Positions 1 to 6,863 of a stretch of 13,948 nt of DNA are shown in pieces. Made by a program: the position numbers and the translations under genes. This stretch comes from Chloroflexota bacterium (lineage in GTDB: Bacteria > Chloroflexota > UBA6077). The notes beneath the pieces are model-generated. The model searched no databases. It was not told where the DNA came from and saw only the letters and a list, made by a program, of their open reading frames with translations. The stretch is taken from positions 1-13,948 of the forward strand of contig JAJYKO010000046.1 of assembly GCA_021788565.1 (NCBI GenBank), in the 5' to 3' direction. Each line of letters opens with the position of its first letter. Position 1 is the first letter of the stretch.

Positions 1-794
1 GAGAGAATGCCTGGCTGTTCCGCTCTACCGACAAAGTTGAGGGCCGCAAGCGGATAATCGACCAGGGGAACAGTGGCCTGGAGTTCCTCCGCTACGGCAG
101 GATCGTCCTTGACCGAGAAGGCCGCACCATCCCCGTGGCTACCCAGGGCGAGGAGACCGTCTTCTTCTGCTTGAACGGCGGCGGAGAGGTCAAGGTCCAC
201 GACGATCGCTACACCCTTGGAAAGTACGACGCCCTGTATGTGCCTCGGGAGACAGAGTGCGCGCTCTCCTCCTCGAGTTTCTTTGACGTGGCCGAGGTCT
301 CGGCACCGGTTGATGGTCACTATCCCGTCCAGCTAGTCAGGTTCGGGGATATTCAGGCGGATCCGTCCATGGCGAAGGACGCTGGCTTCGTGCCGTACGC
401 GCGCAAGCTGAACACGGTAGTTGGAGAGGGCAACACCCGTGCGGGGCGGCTGCTGGTGGGGGTCACCTTCAGCCAGGATGGGAACTGGACGAGTTGGCCA
501 CCCCACGACCACTGGGAAGTGAAGGAGGAGATCTACCTGTACGTGGACATGCCGGCACCCAACTTTGGTCTTCATCTGAACTACACCGATTTCCGGGAGA
601 TGGAGATGGTGGTGCCGGTGTGGGAGGGGGATGCGGTGGCGATAAAGAGAGGGTACCACTACAACGTGGCGAGTCCTGGCACGCGGTTGGGTTTCGTGTG
701 GATGATGGCAGCCATTCGGGAGGGAGAGGACCGGATGTTCGGCACGGTCACCGTCCAGCCTGAGTTCGCGGGCGACAGGTTCAAGCTGTTCTAG
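1..794 (+). CDS. IolB/KduI-family cupin isomerase (5' end cut by window edge)
   Basis: Probable sugar-acid isomerase related to 5-deoxy-glucuronate isomerase (IolB) of inositol catabolism or to KduI of pectin breakdown; cytosolic, metal-dependent. The reading frame is open from base 3, before any good start, and gives 263 visible residues. IolB proteins are about 270 residues, so only a few N-terminal residues should be missing. A GTG at 135 would cut away the first cupin strands (LEFLRYGRIVLD), so I do not use it. The central metal-site signature is visible as WPPHDHWEVKEEIYLY, followed by an EGDAVAIKRGYHYNVASPG segment with the conserved GYH of the second cupin. IolB usually has PPHKHD here; the PPHDHW form is a divergent version. 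No other inositol gene is visible nearby, so the exact substrate is open. The gene ends before a strong palindrome at 823-856 and converges with the gene on the other strand. Confidence 0.8.
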   Translation, partial: ENAWLFRSTDKVEGRKRIIDQGNSGLEFLRYGRIVLDREGRTIPVATQGEETVFFCLNGGGEVKVHDDRYTLGKYDALYVPRETECALSSSSFFDVAEVSAPVDGHYPVQLVRFGDIQADPSMAKDAGFVPYARKLNTVVGEGNTRAGRLLVGVTFSQDGNWTSWPPHDHWEVKEEIYLYVDMPAPNFGLHLNYTDFREMEMVVPVWEGDAVAIKRGYHYNVASPGTRLGFVWMMAAIREGEDRMFGTVTVQPEFAGDRFKLF

Positions 795-822
795 CGCCGA
801 GTGGCCCACATGATCGGAGCTG

Positions 823-856
823 GCCGCCTGGGGTTTGACGTCAAACCCCAGGCGGC
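823..856. terminator. Perfect 34-bp palindrome, probable bidirectional terminator
   Basis: The left arm GCCGCCTGGGGTTTGAC is followed directly by its exact reverse complement. It lies 29 bp after the stop of the isomerase and between two converging genes. As RNA it would make a stem of about 15 bp closed by ACGT. The + strand continues with TTTCCTGACTT, only a weak T run. Position and strength fit a terminator serving the isomerase and perhaps the opposing gene. The absence of a real loop and of a long T tract leaves a protein-binding site possible. Confidence 0.65.
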
Positions 857-928
857 TTTCCTGACTTGCTTGCGTCACGCGTTCCCGCCGATTGGATGGT
901 CAGCGTAGGCGCTGACGGGGCAGACGTG

Positions 929-956
929 AGGGCGAGCCGGCGGGGCGCCCCGCCCT
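929..956. repeat. GC-rich imperfect palindrome, possible dispersed repeat or terminator
   Basis: The outer arms AGGGCG (929-934) and CGCCCT (951-956) enclose a perfect 16-bp palindrome GGCGGGGCGCCCCGCC (939-954), and the end reads CCCTACCGAA. It sits 11 bp beyond the stop of the minus-strand secreted-protein gene, where a terminator is expected. Its composition and CCCTAC end resemble the palindrome at 10501-10522, so both may belong to one dispersed short-repeat family. Confidence 0.45.
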
Positions 957-967
957 ACCGAACGCTC

Positions 968-1543
968 TTACTGCTGAGTGGGTGCATGGTGCCCCCAGTT
1001 CCAAGGTCCTCCGCCAGGACCACCGGAGAATCCGTTGGGCCCGCCGTCCACTACCGCCATCGGGGTCGTGTCGCTATTAACCGTCACGACTACCACCTTG
1101 TCCCCCTTCGCGATCGTTGGCTGGGATCCCTGTGCGCTCCCCTGGGGAGGCAGCCCGTGGATCGCGGTGCTGCTGCTGAGGGTATACGTCTTGGCGCTGC
1201 CGTCGTTGGCGGTAATGCTCAGGCTGGTTTTGCTGGCAGAGGTCACTGTTCCAGGCGTCACGTTGATCGTAAGCGGGTTGTTGTTTTGGTCCTTCAGGTT
1301 CACCTGTACCCCATCGAAGTGCGCAAATCTCTGGTCTGCTGGTAGGGAGGTTAGCCCCTGCAACTGTGGAGGCAACTGGAGATGGGGGCCACCCACCCAT
1401 GGTCCAGACGCGATGGTGGCAAAGGTCGCCACCGGCGAACTGGCTAGAACGCTCCGTACGGCGAGCAAGCCCGCCCCTCCGATCGCCGCTACCAGCACCA
1501 AGGACGTGACTCCTACCGCTATCGCGAACTTCAATCCTCTCAT
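968..1543 (-). CDS. Membrane-anchored or secreted DUF5666-like protein
   Basis: A 191-residue exported protein of unknown function. The ATG at 1543 is chosen because GGAG lies 6 bases before it; the frame stays open upstream with other ATGs at 1558 and 1636, neither with a Shine-Dalgarno. Residues 1-5 are basic (MRGLK), followed by a hydrophobic stretch to about residue 30 and LASSP, so it is a signal peptide or a single N-terminal anchor. The middle carries a beta-rich pattern with GTVTSASKTSLSITANDGS, then TYTLSSSTAI and KGDKVVVVTVNSD, which is the layout of DUF5666/OB-like extracellular domains. The C-terminus is rich in Gly, Pro and Trp (GGPGGGPWNW) and ends in Gln-Gln. It is divergent from the two-component genes and shares their control region, so it may be a target or accessory of that system. 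The domain call is from pattern recall. Confidence 0.75.
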   Translation of the reverse strand: MRGLKFAIAVGVTSLVLVAAIGGAGLLAVRSVLASSPVATFATIASGPWVGGPHLQLPPQLQGLTSLPADQRFAHFDGVQVNLKDQNNNPLTINVTPGTVTSASKTSLSITANDGSAKTYTLSSSTAIHGLPPQGSAQGSQPTIAKGDKVVVVTVNSDTTPMAVVDGGPNGFSGGPGGGPWNWGHHAPTQQ

Positions 1544-1615
1544 CTTCGTCTCCTTCATCTTGTCTCGGACTTGCCGCCCGATCGATGTGACTGCCATCCT
1601 TTGACGTGCACGGTG

Positions 1616-1680
1616 AGCATAGGATCCACCTGTCAACGCACAACGACGGAGTTGTCACAGCTCTGTGAACGTTGGGTGAC
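1616..1680. promoter_or_regulatory. Phased TGTSAC box cluster, likely response-regulator site
   Basis: TGTCAA (1631), TGTCAC (1653), TGTGAA (1664) and GGTGAC (1675) start at multiples of exactly 11 bp on the + strand; the 1642 position is degenerate. OmpR/PhoB-type regulators bind direct repeats with this helical phasing. On the minus strand TATGCT (1621-1616) could be the -10 of the secreted-protein gene, about one turn from the nearest box, as in Pho-box-controlled promoters that lack a proper -35. Binding by the adjacent regulator is inference. Confidence 0.5.
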
Positions 1681-1742
1681 GTTCGGCGAAGTGGTCGCAA
1701 GGGTGCTGGTTCTTCGTGATGTGCACTGGATCCGTGGGACTG

Positions 1743-1772
1743 TTCACAGTTCCGTGACAGGTTCGATATGGT
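1743..1772 (+). promoter_or_regulatory. Second box pair and candidate promoter of the two-component operon
   Basis: TTCACAG (1743-1749) and GTGACAG (1754-1760) are 11 bp apart. Read on the minus strand they give CTGTCAC, four bases, CTGTGAA, the same pattern as 1653-1669 on the + strand. A possible promoter for the regulator gene uses TTCACA (1743-1748) and TATGGT (1767-1772) with an 18-bp spacer. The box would then overlap the -35, consistent with regulation of the operon by its own product. Confidence 0.42.
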
Positions 1773-1823
1773 TATGCCGCGACGCGGTGGTAACATCAAA
1801 TCAGCGACAAGCGTGGAGGGCAG

Positions 1824-2519
1824 ATGGCGACGATTCTCGTGGCCGAAGACGAGCGAGACTTGAACAATCTGGTGCGGCGACACCTCGAAGAGGAAGGGCA
1901 TCGAGTCGTTCAGTCGTTTGACGGGCCAACTGCGGTGCTCTCGGCGCAGCAGGAACACCCAGACCTGATCATCCTGGACTGGATGCTCCCACGGCTCGAC
2001 GGCCTCGAGGTGTGCCGGCGCATCCGGCGAGAGAGTATCGTTCCGATCCTGATGCTTACCGCGCGCGCCGAGGAGGTCGACCGCGTGCTGGGCCTGGAGG
2101 TCGGCGCGGACGACTACGTGACCAAGCCGTTCAGCATCAGGGAACTTCTCGCTAGAGTGAGGGCGATGCTGCGACGCGTCGAGTTTCTCCGCGACGCGGG
2201 AGCCAGCGAGGGTGCGCCCGTGGTGCTGGAGGAGGGTCCCCTCAGGATCGACGAGGGGCGGCACGTCGTTAGCCTCGACGCGCGTGCCGTGGAGCTGACT
2301 CCGAAGGAATTCGACCTCCTCGCGTTCCTGGTCCGCAACGCGGGCCGGGCGTTCGGGCGCGACTACCTTCTGGAGAAGGTCTGGGGCTACGCGTACTCGG
2401 GTTTCGATCGCACGGTCGACACTCACGTCCTGCGGTTGCGAAAGAAACTCGGTCCAGTCGGCGATCGCATCGAGACGGTGTGGGGCATCGGATACCGGTT
2501 CTCGAAGCCCGGGGAGTGA
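1824..2519 (+). CDS. OmpR/PhoB-family response regulator
   Basis: Cytosolic DNA-binding response regulator of 231 residues, the usual length for the family. The receiver domain spans about residues 3-117, with the acidic pocket E8-D9, phosphoacceptor D52 in LIILDWMLP, T79 and K101 in DDYVTKPF. A winged-helix domain follows at about 133-229, with LTPKEFDLLAFLVRNAGRA, the RTVDTHVLRLRKKL recognition-helix region and the closing wing ETVWGIGYRF. The ATG at 1824 has GGAGG about 5 bases upstream. It is followed after 45 bp by the kinase gene on the same strand, a standard pair. The phased boxes upstream are the obvious candidate binding sites. The box sequence recalls PhoB targets, but no phosphate gene is visible, so I give no symbol. 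Confidence 0.95.
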   Translation: MATILVAEDERDLNNLVRRHLEEEGHRVVQSFDGPTAVLSAQQEHPDLIILDWMLPRLDGLEVCRRIRRESIVPILMLTARAEEVDRVLGLEVGADDYVTKPFSIRELLARVRAMLRRVEFLRDAGASEGAPVVLEEGPLRIDEGRHVVSLDARAVELTPKEFDLLAFLVRNAGRAFGRDYLLEKVWGYAYSGFDRTVDTHVLRLRKKLGPVGDRIETVWGIGYRFSKPGE

Positions 2520-2564
2520 GGGCACAGGGACTGTCATTTCTGGTAGCTGGAGGTCGAACAACAG

Positions 2565-4187
2565 GTGCGCGTGTTTAGCAGACTTCGATGGCAGCTTACC
2601 GTGTCGCACCTGGCTGCCATCGCGGTCACACTGGTCTCGATGATTGCCGCCGTGGTTCTGATCGGCTCTTCGGTCTGGCATGCGGGGCAGGCCAACCCGA
2701 CGAACGTGCCGGCTCAGGAGGCCGACATCATCGCGAGCAGTGTGGGTGGGATGGTGCTAAGTGACACGAACGGGACTGGTGCCCCTGTGTCCGGCTCGAA
2801 CCAACTTAATGGCGTTCTCGCATCTATCGTTCGAGGCGACCTGAGCGTACAGGTTGTTCCCCCATTTTTGCCTGAGCAGGCACGCCGATACGGGCCGTTC
2901 GGGTCCATGCTCCGCAATCTGGGTTTCATCGCGGTCTTCGGAACCGATGGTCGCGTGATCGCCAGTTCGGCTGCAACCGGGGCGGCATTCATACCGCCCG
3001 GCCGATCTACCTGGGCCCCTCTTGTCCAAGCTGCCCTCGCCGGTGACCAGAACGCCAACCATCTGGTTGCCCTGCACCTTACGGGAGGAGCGGCTGCGTT
3101 GAGTTCATCTCCGATTGTGGATAGCAGCGGACACACGGTAGCGGCCGTACTCGTCGCTGAGACGAGCCTTCCGGCCGTGGGTGGCTTTGCCAGCTTCTGG
3201 CAGGTGTTGGCGTTCTTCGGCGCGGCATCAGTTGTGATGCTGGCGGGCGCGTCAGTTTTCGCCCTCCTGTCTTCCAGCCTCGTGGCCTACCTGCTGTCGC
3301 GCCGCCTCATCGGACGGCTGGAGCGGCTGAGCCGTGCCGTCGAGTCGGCGGCCGAAGGCGATTTGAGCCGCCGGGTGGACGAAGGCCCAGACGATGAGGT
3401 GGGTCAGCTCGCTCGCCGGTTCAATCACATGGCAGGGCGTTTGGCGAGCACCATAGGGGAGTTGGAGTCGGAGAAACGTCACGCGGAGGCAGCGCTCAGG
3501 GCGAAGCGGGAGTTGGTGGCGAACGTGTCGCACGAGTTGAGGACTCCGCTCGCCTCTATCCGAGGACACACGGAATCGCTCGTAATGAGGGAGGCAGAAG
3601 TCGATGGAACTGCCCGGCGCGAATACCTGGACGTGATCTACCGCGAGACCGAGCACCTGAGCAAACTGATCGACGATCTGTTCGCGCTATCCAGGGCTGA
3701 GGCGGGTGCTCTACCACTATCGCTAGGACCTGTGGCGCTTGGGGAAGTTGTGGATGAGGTCGCAAGCAGCATTCGCTCAGTAGCCCGGAGCGAACGGCAC
3801 ATAACTTTGATGACGGAGATCGATCCCAACCTCCCGCCGGTCCTGGCAGATCGGCAGCGAGTTATCCAGGTGCTGGGGAATCTGGTGCGTAACGCGGTGC
3901 GCTACACGCCGGAGGGCGGACTGATCTCGGTGCGTGCATCGCGTCGGGACGACCACGCTGAAGTTGTCGTAGAGGATACGGGTCTCGGCATTCCACCCGA
4001 CCAGCTTCCGCACGTCTTCGAGCGTTTCTACCGCGGTGATGAAGCCCGCGATCGGGCCAGCGGCGGAGCCGGCCTGGGGCTCGCGATCGTGCGGGAGTTA
4101 GTCGAGGCCATGGGCGGCGAGGTCCGCGCGGAGAGCACGCTCGGACAGGGCAGCCGGTTCTCGTTCACCCTCCCGCTAGCGACGTAG
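2565..4187 (+). CDS. Membrane sensor histidine kinase (HAMP-HisKA-HATPase)
   Basis: Partner kinase of the response regulator, 540 residues. A first membrane helix lies at about 14-36 and a second at about 214-245, enclosing an extracytoplasmic sensor of about 175 residues with a PAS-like segment (FIAVFGTDGRVIASS, 121-135). HAMP follows at about 246-300. The phosphoacceptor is H323 in NVSHELRTP. The ATP-binding domain shows the N box with N439 and N443 (GNLVRNAVRYTP), DTGLGIP (471-477), VFERFYR (484-490) and GGAGLGLAI (500-508). All catalytic motifs are intact. The start is a GTG with GGAGG 11 bases upstream, a rather long gap; a second GTG at 2571 is further away and less likely. The signal cannot be read from the sensor domain. 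Confidence 0.93.
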   Translation: MRVFSRLRWQLTVSHLAAIAVTLVSMIAAVVLIGSSVWHAGQANPTNVPAQEADIIASSVGGMVLSDTNGTGAPVSGSNQLNGVLASIVRGDLSVQVVPPFLPEQARRYGPFGSMLRNLGFIAVFGTDGRVIASSAATGAAFIPPGRSTWAPLVQAALAGDQNANHLVALHLTGGAAALSSSPIVDSSGHTVAAVLVAETSLPAVGGFASFWQVLAFFGAASVVMLAGASVFALLSSSLVAYLLSRRLIGRLERLSRAVESAAEGDLSRRVDEGPDDEVGQLARRFNHMAGRLASTIGELESEKRHAEAALRAKRELVANVSHELRTPLASIRGHTESLVMREAEVDGTARREYLDVIYRETEHLSKLIDDLFALSRAEAGALPLSLGPVALGEVVDEVASSIRSVARSERHITLMTEIDPNLPPVLADRQRVIQVLGNLVRNAVRYTPEGGLISVRASRRDDHAEVVVEDTGLGIPPDQLPHVFERFYRGDEARDRASGGAGLGLAIVRELVEAMGGEVRAESTLGQGSRFSFTLPLAT

Positions 4188-4249
4188 GCGTCGCCCAGGT
4201 GGCGAATAGGGCGGCACGGACGTCCTGGAATCGACGCTTCAGCGGGCGG

Positions 4250-4342
4250 CCCTCACCCGCCCTCGCTTCGCTTCGGTCGGCCTCTCCCAGAGGGAGAGGC
4301 GCCGGTCCACCCTCTCCCTCTGGGAGAGGGTCGGGGTGAGGG
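4250..4342. repeat. REP/MITE-like inverted repeat element
   Basis: A 19-bp unit CCTCTCCCAGAGGGAGAGG (4281-4299) recurs as its exact reverse complement at 4311-4329 after an 11-base spacer, and each copy is itself nearly palindromic. Outer arms CCCTCACCC (4250-4258) and GGGTGAGGG (4334-4342) are also complementary. This CCCTCTCCC...GGGGTGAGGG layout matches a non-coding repeat found dispersed in many bacterial genomes, whose minus-strand translation gives a characteristic spurious HPDPLPEGEG peptide. It sits between the ends of two converging operons and could act as a strong hairpin terminator for both. Apart from this element the 4188-4360 gap shows nothing I can name. Confidence 0.7.
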
Positions 4343-4360
4343 TCGTCCTCTCTGTCAACG

Positions 4361-4624
4361 TCACCGCACGTGTCTCCAGCAGTTGCACACCGCGGCGTAG
4401 TCCCCGCAGAGCGGGCACTGCTCGATGGCGCAGTCCCGATGATGGTAGGCGCCAGTCTCCACACCGCAATCGTCACAGCGGTCGTTGTACGAGTACCAGG
4501 TGGGTGGCCTGCTCTCCTCGCCGTACCGAATCCTCGGCACCGGCTTGCTCCCGAGCATGAAGTGCTGCCTGGTACAGCCAGTGGCTACGGTGATGTCTTG
4601 CCCGCAATCGGGACATACTGCCAA
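4361..4624 (-). CDS. Small Cys/His-rich zinc-ribbon protein
   Basis: An 87-residue cytosolic protein of unknown function, last gene of the AOR operon. The N-terminal half has C4-x2-C7 with C17 and H21. The C-terminal half has C50-x2-C53, H61-H62, C65, C70-x2-C73 and C80-x-C82. This is enough for two zinc sites. The CDDCGVETGAYHHRDCAIEQCPLCG block belongs to a widespread pattern of small bacterial proteins (CxxCG-x5-H-x3-C-x4-CPxCG) without assigned role. I use the TTG at 4624 because GAGGAG lies 6 bases before it and no ATG in this frame keeps C4 and C7. It starts 10 bp after the sulfur-carrier stop, so it is almost certainly co-transcribed. It could bind metal or assist cofactor loading of the oxidoreductase; that is inference from position. 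Confidence 0.78.
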   Translation of the reverse strand: MAVCPDCGQDITVATGCTRQHFMLGSKPVPRIRYGEESRPPTWYSYNDRCDDCGVETGAYHHRDCAIEQCPLCGDYAAVCNCWRHVR

Positions 4625-4634
4625 TTTCGACTCC

Positions 4635-4877
4635 TCATCCCCCAGCTACAAGGGGAAACAACATGAGTTGGTCGCCAGGGGCGAGCGCATCCTCCGGCTC
4701 GCTGGGCCGCTCATTGACGAACAGGCCGCGGGCCGCCCCTTTCGGTATCCCCAGCCGTGCGACGACAGACTCAACCGTTGCTCCGTCAGCCACATCCAGC
4801 TCGAAGGGATGAGACAATGAGGCTCCAGCCGGACGGTAGCGTCCCAGTGCGCCGTGCAGGCGAACCTGGATCTTCAT
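4635..4877 (-). CDS. MoaD/ThiS-family sulfur carrier
   Basis: An 80-residue ubiquitin-fold sulfur carrier. The C-terminus FPLVAGG ends in the Gly-Gly that is activated by adenylylation and thiocarboxylated in MoaD and ThiS. Other family signs are the opening beta strand (MKIQVRLHG), DGATVESVVARLGIP, FVNERP and APGDQLMLFP. The ATG directly follows the AOR stop (TAGATG) and there is no clear Shine-Dalgarno, so translation is probably coupled. MoaD-like genes beside AOR genes are common and are thought to supply dithiolene sulfur for the tungsten- or molybdenum-pterin cofactor. No MoaE, MoeB or ThiF partner is visible here. Confidence 0.9.
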   Translation of the reverse strand: MKIQVRLHGALGRYRPAGASLSHPFELDVADGATVESVVARLGIPKGAARGLFVNERPSEPEDALAPGDQLMLFPLVAGG

Positions 4878-6782
4878 CTATGCCCGGACGGCTGAAATCC
4901 AGTCGAGCCCCAACTCCTTTAGTTTCTCGAGCGTCGGGTTGCCCGTCGTCACGTCCCACCCGGCTATCCTGTAGTACGTGTCCTTCGCCTGCTCCAGTTC
5001 CTCGCGCGGCACCGCTACGCCGTCCGTGGCCCCGCCGACTTTCGGCTGATGAACCTTCGCCGGCAGCACGTCGTCGTCGCGGTTGAAGCCTTCCCTAGCG
5101 TTGAAAGCCCGCATCATGGTGATCCGGCGCTCCCCGGCCAGGAGAAGGTCGTCCAGTGTGATGTCCCAGCCCGTCACCGCCTTCAACATCGGCACGAAGC
5201 GGTCTGTGCTATACAGCTGCCACGCGGGACCCCAGTCGAACTGGCATACCGAGAGGGTGTCCGCGACACTGTACATCTTCTGGGTAGTCCATGCGTACCG
5301 AACCTTCTCCTCGTCCAGCACCCTGGCCTTTCGATGGGAGGTCAGCCCTAGCAGCGCCAGCCCTTCCTTCTCCTGGTCCGAGGCACCCTCGGTGTACGAC
5401 GGATCGTGCTCGTGGGACTGGTGGTCGGCCCCGAACGGGTTGACCGCGTAGATGAGCGCCAGGCTCCTCTTCACTTCCGGCATGTGGGCCGGCAGCTCAG
5501 CCCCTTTCACGGCTACGACCAGTTCCTCGGTTCCCCTGCCCAGGGTCTTCGCCGCGCGAGCTGAACCGTCTGCCAGAATATCCCCGAAGCCGCTGCGGTG
5601 AGCGATCTGGTCCACCATCTGGAGCATCGCGTCCGCGTCCCCGAAGCGAAGCTTCAATCCGTCGGTGTCTTTCTCGGTAATCAGTCCATGCTCGAAGCAA
5701 TCCATGGCCCAGGCGATGGTGGCGCCCGTGCCGATCGTGTCCAGGCCGAACTTGTTGCACAGCTCGTTGGCTTTGGCCACCGCAGCCAGGTCACCCACGC
5801 CACAGTAGGACCCGAAGCAGGCGACGGTCTCGTACTCCGGGCCCCCGTATCGAGGATCGACCGTGTACTTGCCTTCAGTTATCCCCACGACCCGCTTGCA
5901 GCGGGTGGCGCAAGCGTAGCAGGTGTCGCGCTCCTTCAGGACCGTGTCGGTCATGGTATCGCCGGCAAGCGCATCGTACCCCTCGAAGGCGCCGCTACGC
6001 CAGTTCCGTGTCGGAAGACCACCGTGGAAGTGCTGAGACCGGAGACCTCCGTCTGTGCCGTTAACGTGGAGATCTTCCATCGTTGGGTTGACCCTGACGT
6101 GACGGGCACCCCAGCCAGCCAGCTCCTTAACCCTTTGTAGATCCGCAACGTGAAGCCTCCCGGTACCTCGAACGGCGATGGCTTTGAGGTTCTTCGAGCC
6201 CATTACGGCGCCGAGTCCCGTACGGCCGTGGGCGCGGTTAGCCATGTTCATAATGGCAGCGAGCCGGACGAGGTTCTCTCCGGCTGGCCCAATCTCAGTA
6301 ATCTCGATCTTCCGGTCACCCAACTCTCGCTTGATGATGTCCTCGGTATCCCCGGTGCTCTTTCCCCACAAATGAGAAGCGCTTCGAATCTCCACCTGTC
6401 CATCTTTGATCCAGAGGTATACCGGGGAAGGGGCTTTACCCTTAAGTACGATCGCGTCGTATCCGGAGAATTTCATCTCCGCGGGAAAGAAGCCGCCGGC
6501 CTGCGCATCCCCGATGGCGCCGGTGAGGGGCGACTTCGCGTTGGCGCTGATGCGAGCCTGCCCCGAGAACGGAGCGCCCGTAACGACGCCGACGGCAAAT
6601 GTGAGGACGTTATCCGGCCCCAATGGATCGGCCCCGGGAGGCATGTCCCTCAGAATGTAGTAGAGACCCAAACCGCTGCCGCCGAGGTATCGTCGGTAGA
6701 ACTCCTCCGGTTGTTCCTCGACCTGCCATGTTCGGAAAGTAAGGTCCACGACGAGGATCTTGCCGTTGTATCCGAAAGCCAT
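4878..6782 (-). CDS. AOR-family tungsten/molybdopterin aldehyde:ferredoxin oxidoreductase
   Basis: Cytosolic oxidoreductase of 634 residues, normal for the family, which typically oxidises aldehydes to carboxylic acids with ferredoxin as acceptor. The [4Fe-4S] ligands are C288, C291 and C295 (TCYACATRC) with C513 (LSVCQFDWG). The N-terminal cofactor domain has YLGGSGLGLYYI (32-43), the TGAPFSGQARISANAKSPLTG segment (68-88) and GRTGLGAVMGSKNLKAIAVRG (186-206). GPEYETVACFGS (314-325) with E316 and E318 and GADH with H454 are the family's active-site regions. The ATG has GGGGTG about 6 bases upstream. It is the first gene of a three-gene operon with the sulfur carrier and zinc-ribbon protein. 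Substrate class (aliphatic, aromatic or other) cannot be told; the nearby methyl-transfer genes might generate or use aldehydes, but this is speculative. Confidence 0.93.
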   Translation of the reverse strand: MAFGYNGKILVVDLTFRTWQVEEQPEEFYRRYLGGSGLGLYYILRDMPPGADPLGPDNVLTFAVGVVTGAPFSGQARISANAKSPLTGAIGDAQAGGFFPAEMKFSGYDAIVLKGKAPSPVYLWIKDGQVEIRSASHLWGKSTGDTEDIIKRELGDRKIEITEIGPAGENLVRLAAIMNMANRAHGRTGLGAVMGSKNLKAIAVRGTGRLHVADLQRVKELAGWGARHVRVNPTMEDLHVNGTDGGLRSQHFHGGLPTRNWRSGAFEGYDALAGDTMTDTVLKERDTCYACATRCKRVVGITEGKYTVDPRYGGPEYETVACFGSYCGVGDLAAVAKANELCNKFGLDTIGTGATIAWAMDCFEHGLITEKDTDGLKLRFGDADAMLQMVDQIAHRSGFGDILADGSARAAKTLGRGTEELVVAVKGAELPAHMPEVKRSLALIYAVNPFGADHQSHEHDPSYTEGASDQEKEGLALLGLTSHRKARVLDEEKVRYAWTTQKMYSVADTLSVCQFDWGPAWQLYSTDRFVPMLKAVTGWDITLDDLLLAGERRITMMRAFNAREGFNRDDDVLPAKVHQPKVGGATDGVAVPREELEQAKDTYYRIAGWDVTTGNPTLEKLKELGLDWISAVRA

Positions 6783-6822
6783 ACTTCACCCCTTCTGTCG
6801 TGCGGAGATGCGCGCACAACGT

Positions 6823-6863
6823 CACACGTGTGGTAAGAGCAGCACCATGTACGCTGCTCTTAC
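6823..6863. promoter_or_regulatory. Palindrome plus hairpin upstream of the AOR operon
   Basis: A perfect 10-bp palindrome CACACGTGTG (6823-6832) directly adjoins an 11-bp inverted repeat: GTAAGAGCAGC (6833-6843), nine-base loop, GCTGCTCTTAC (6853-6863). Neither strand has a T run after the hairpin, so it does not look like a simple terminator. It lies 40-80 bp before the AOR start, where an operator or leader structure would be. Function is inferred from location. Confidence 0.45.

Noticed and set aside
1631..1636. Perfect TTGACA on the minus strand as -35 of the secreted-protein gene
   Set aside because: The only good -10 nearby (TATGCT) is 9 bp away, too short for a standard promoter; the hexamer fits better as one of the phased boxes.
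1571..1921. Plus-strand open frame of 116 codons overlapping the response regulator start
   Set aside because: It covers the divergent control region and the first part of the regulator in another frame, and its composition looks random.
1077..2681. Long open frame of 534 codons on the minus strand across the response regulator and kinase start
   Set aside because: It is antisense to genes with complete, family-typical motifs and its own translation is Arg/Pro/His-rich with no domain; GC-rich DNA often leaves such frames open.
4179..4194. Hairpin GCGACG-tagg-CGTCGC overlapping the kinase stop codon as a terminator
   Set aside because: The stem is only 6 bp, no T run follows, and the large repeat just downstream is a better candidate.
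4239..4476. Minus-strand frames through the repeat at 4250-4342
   Set aside because: The HPDPLPEGEG and LTPTLSQRE type peptides are known by-products of translating this non-coding repeat.
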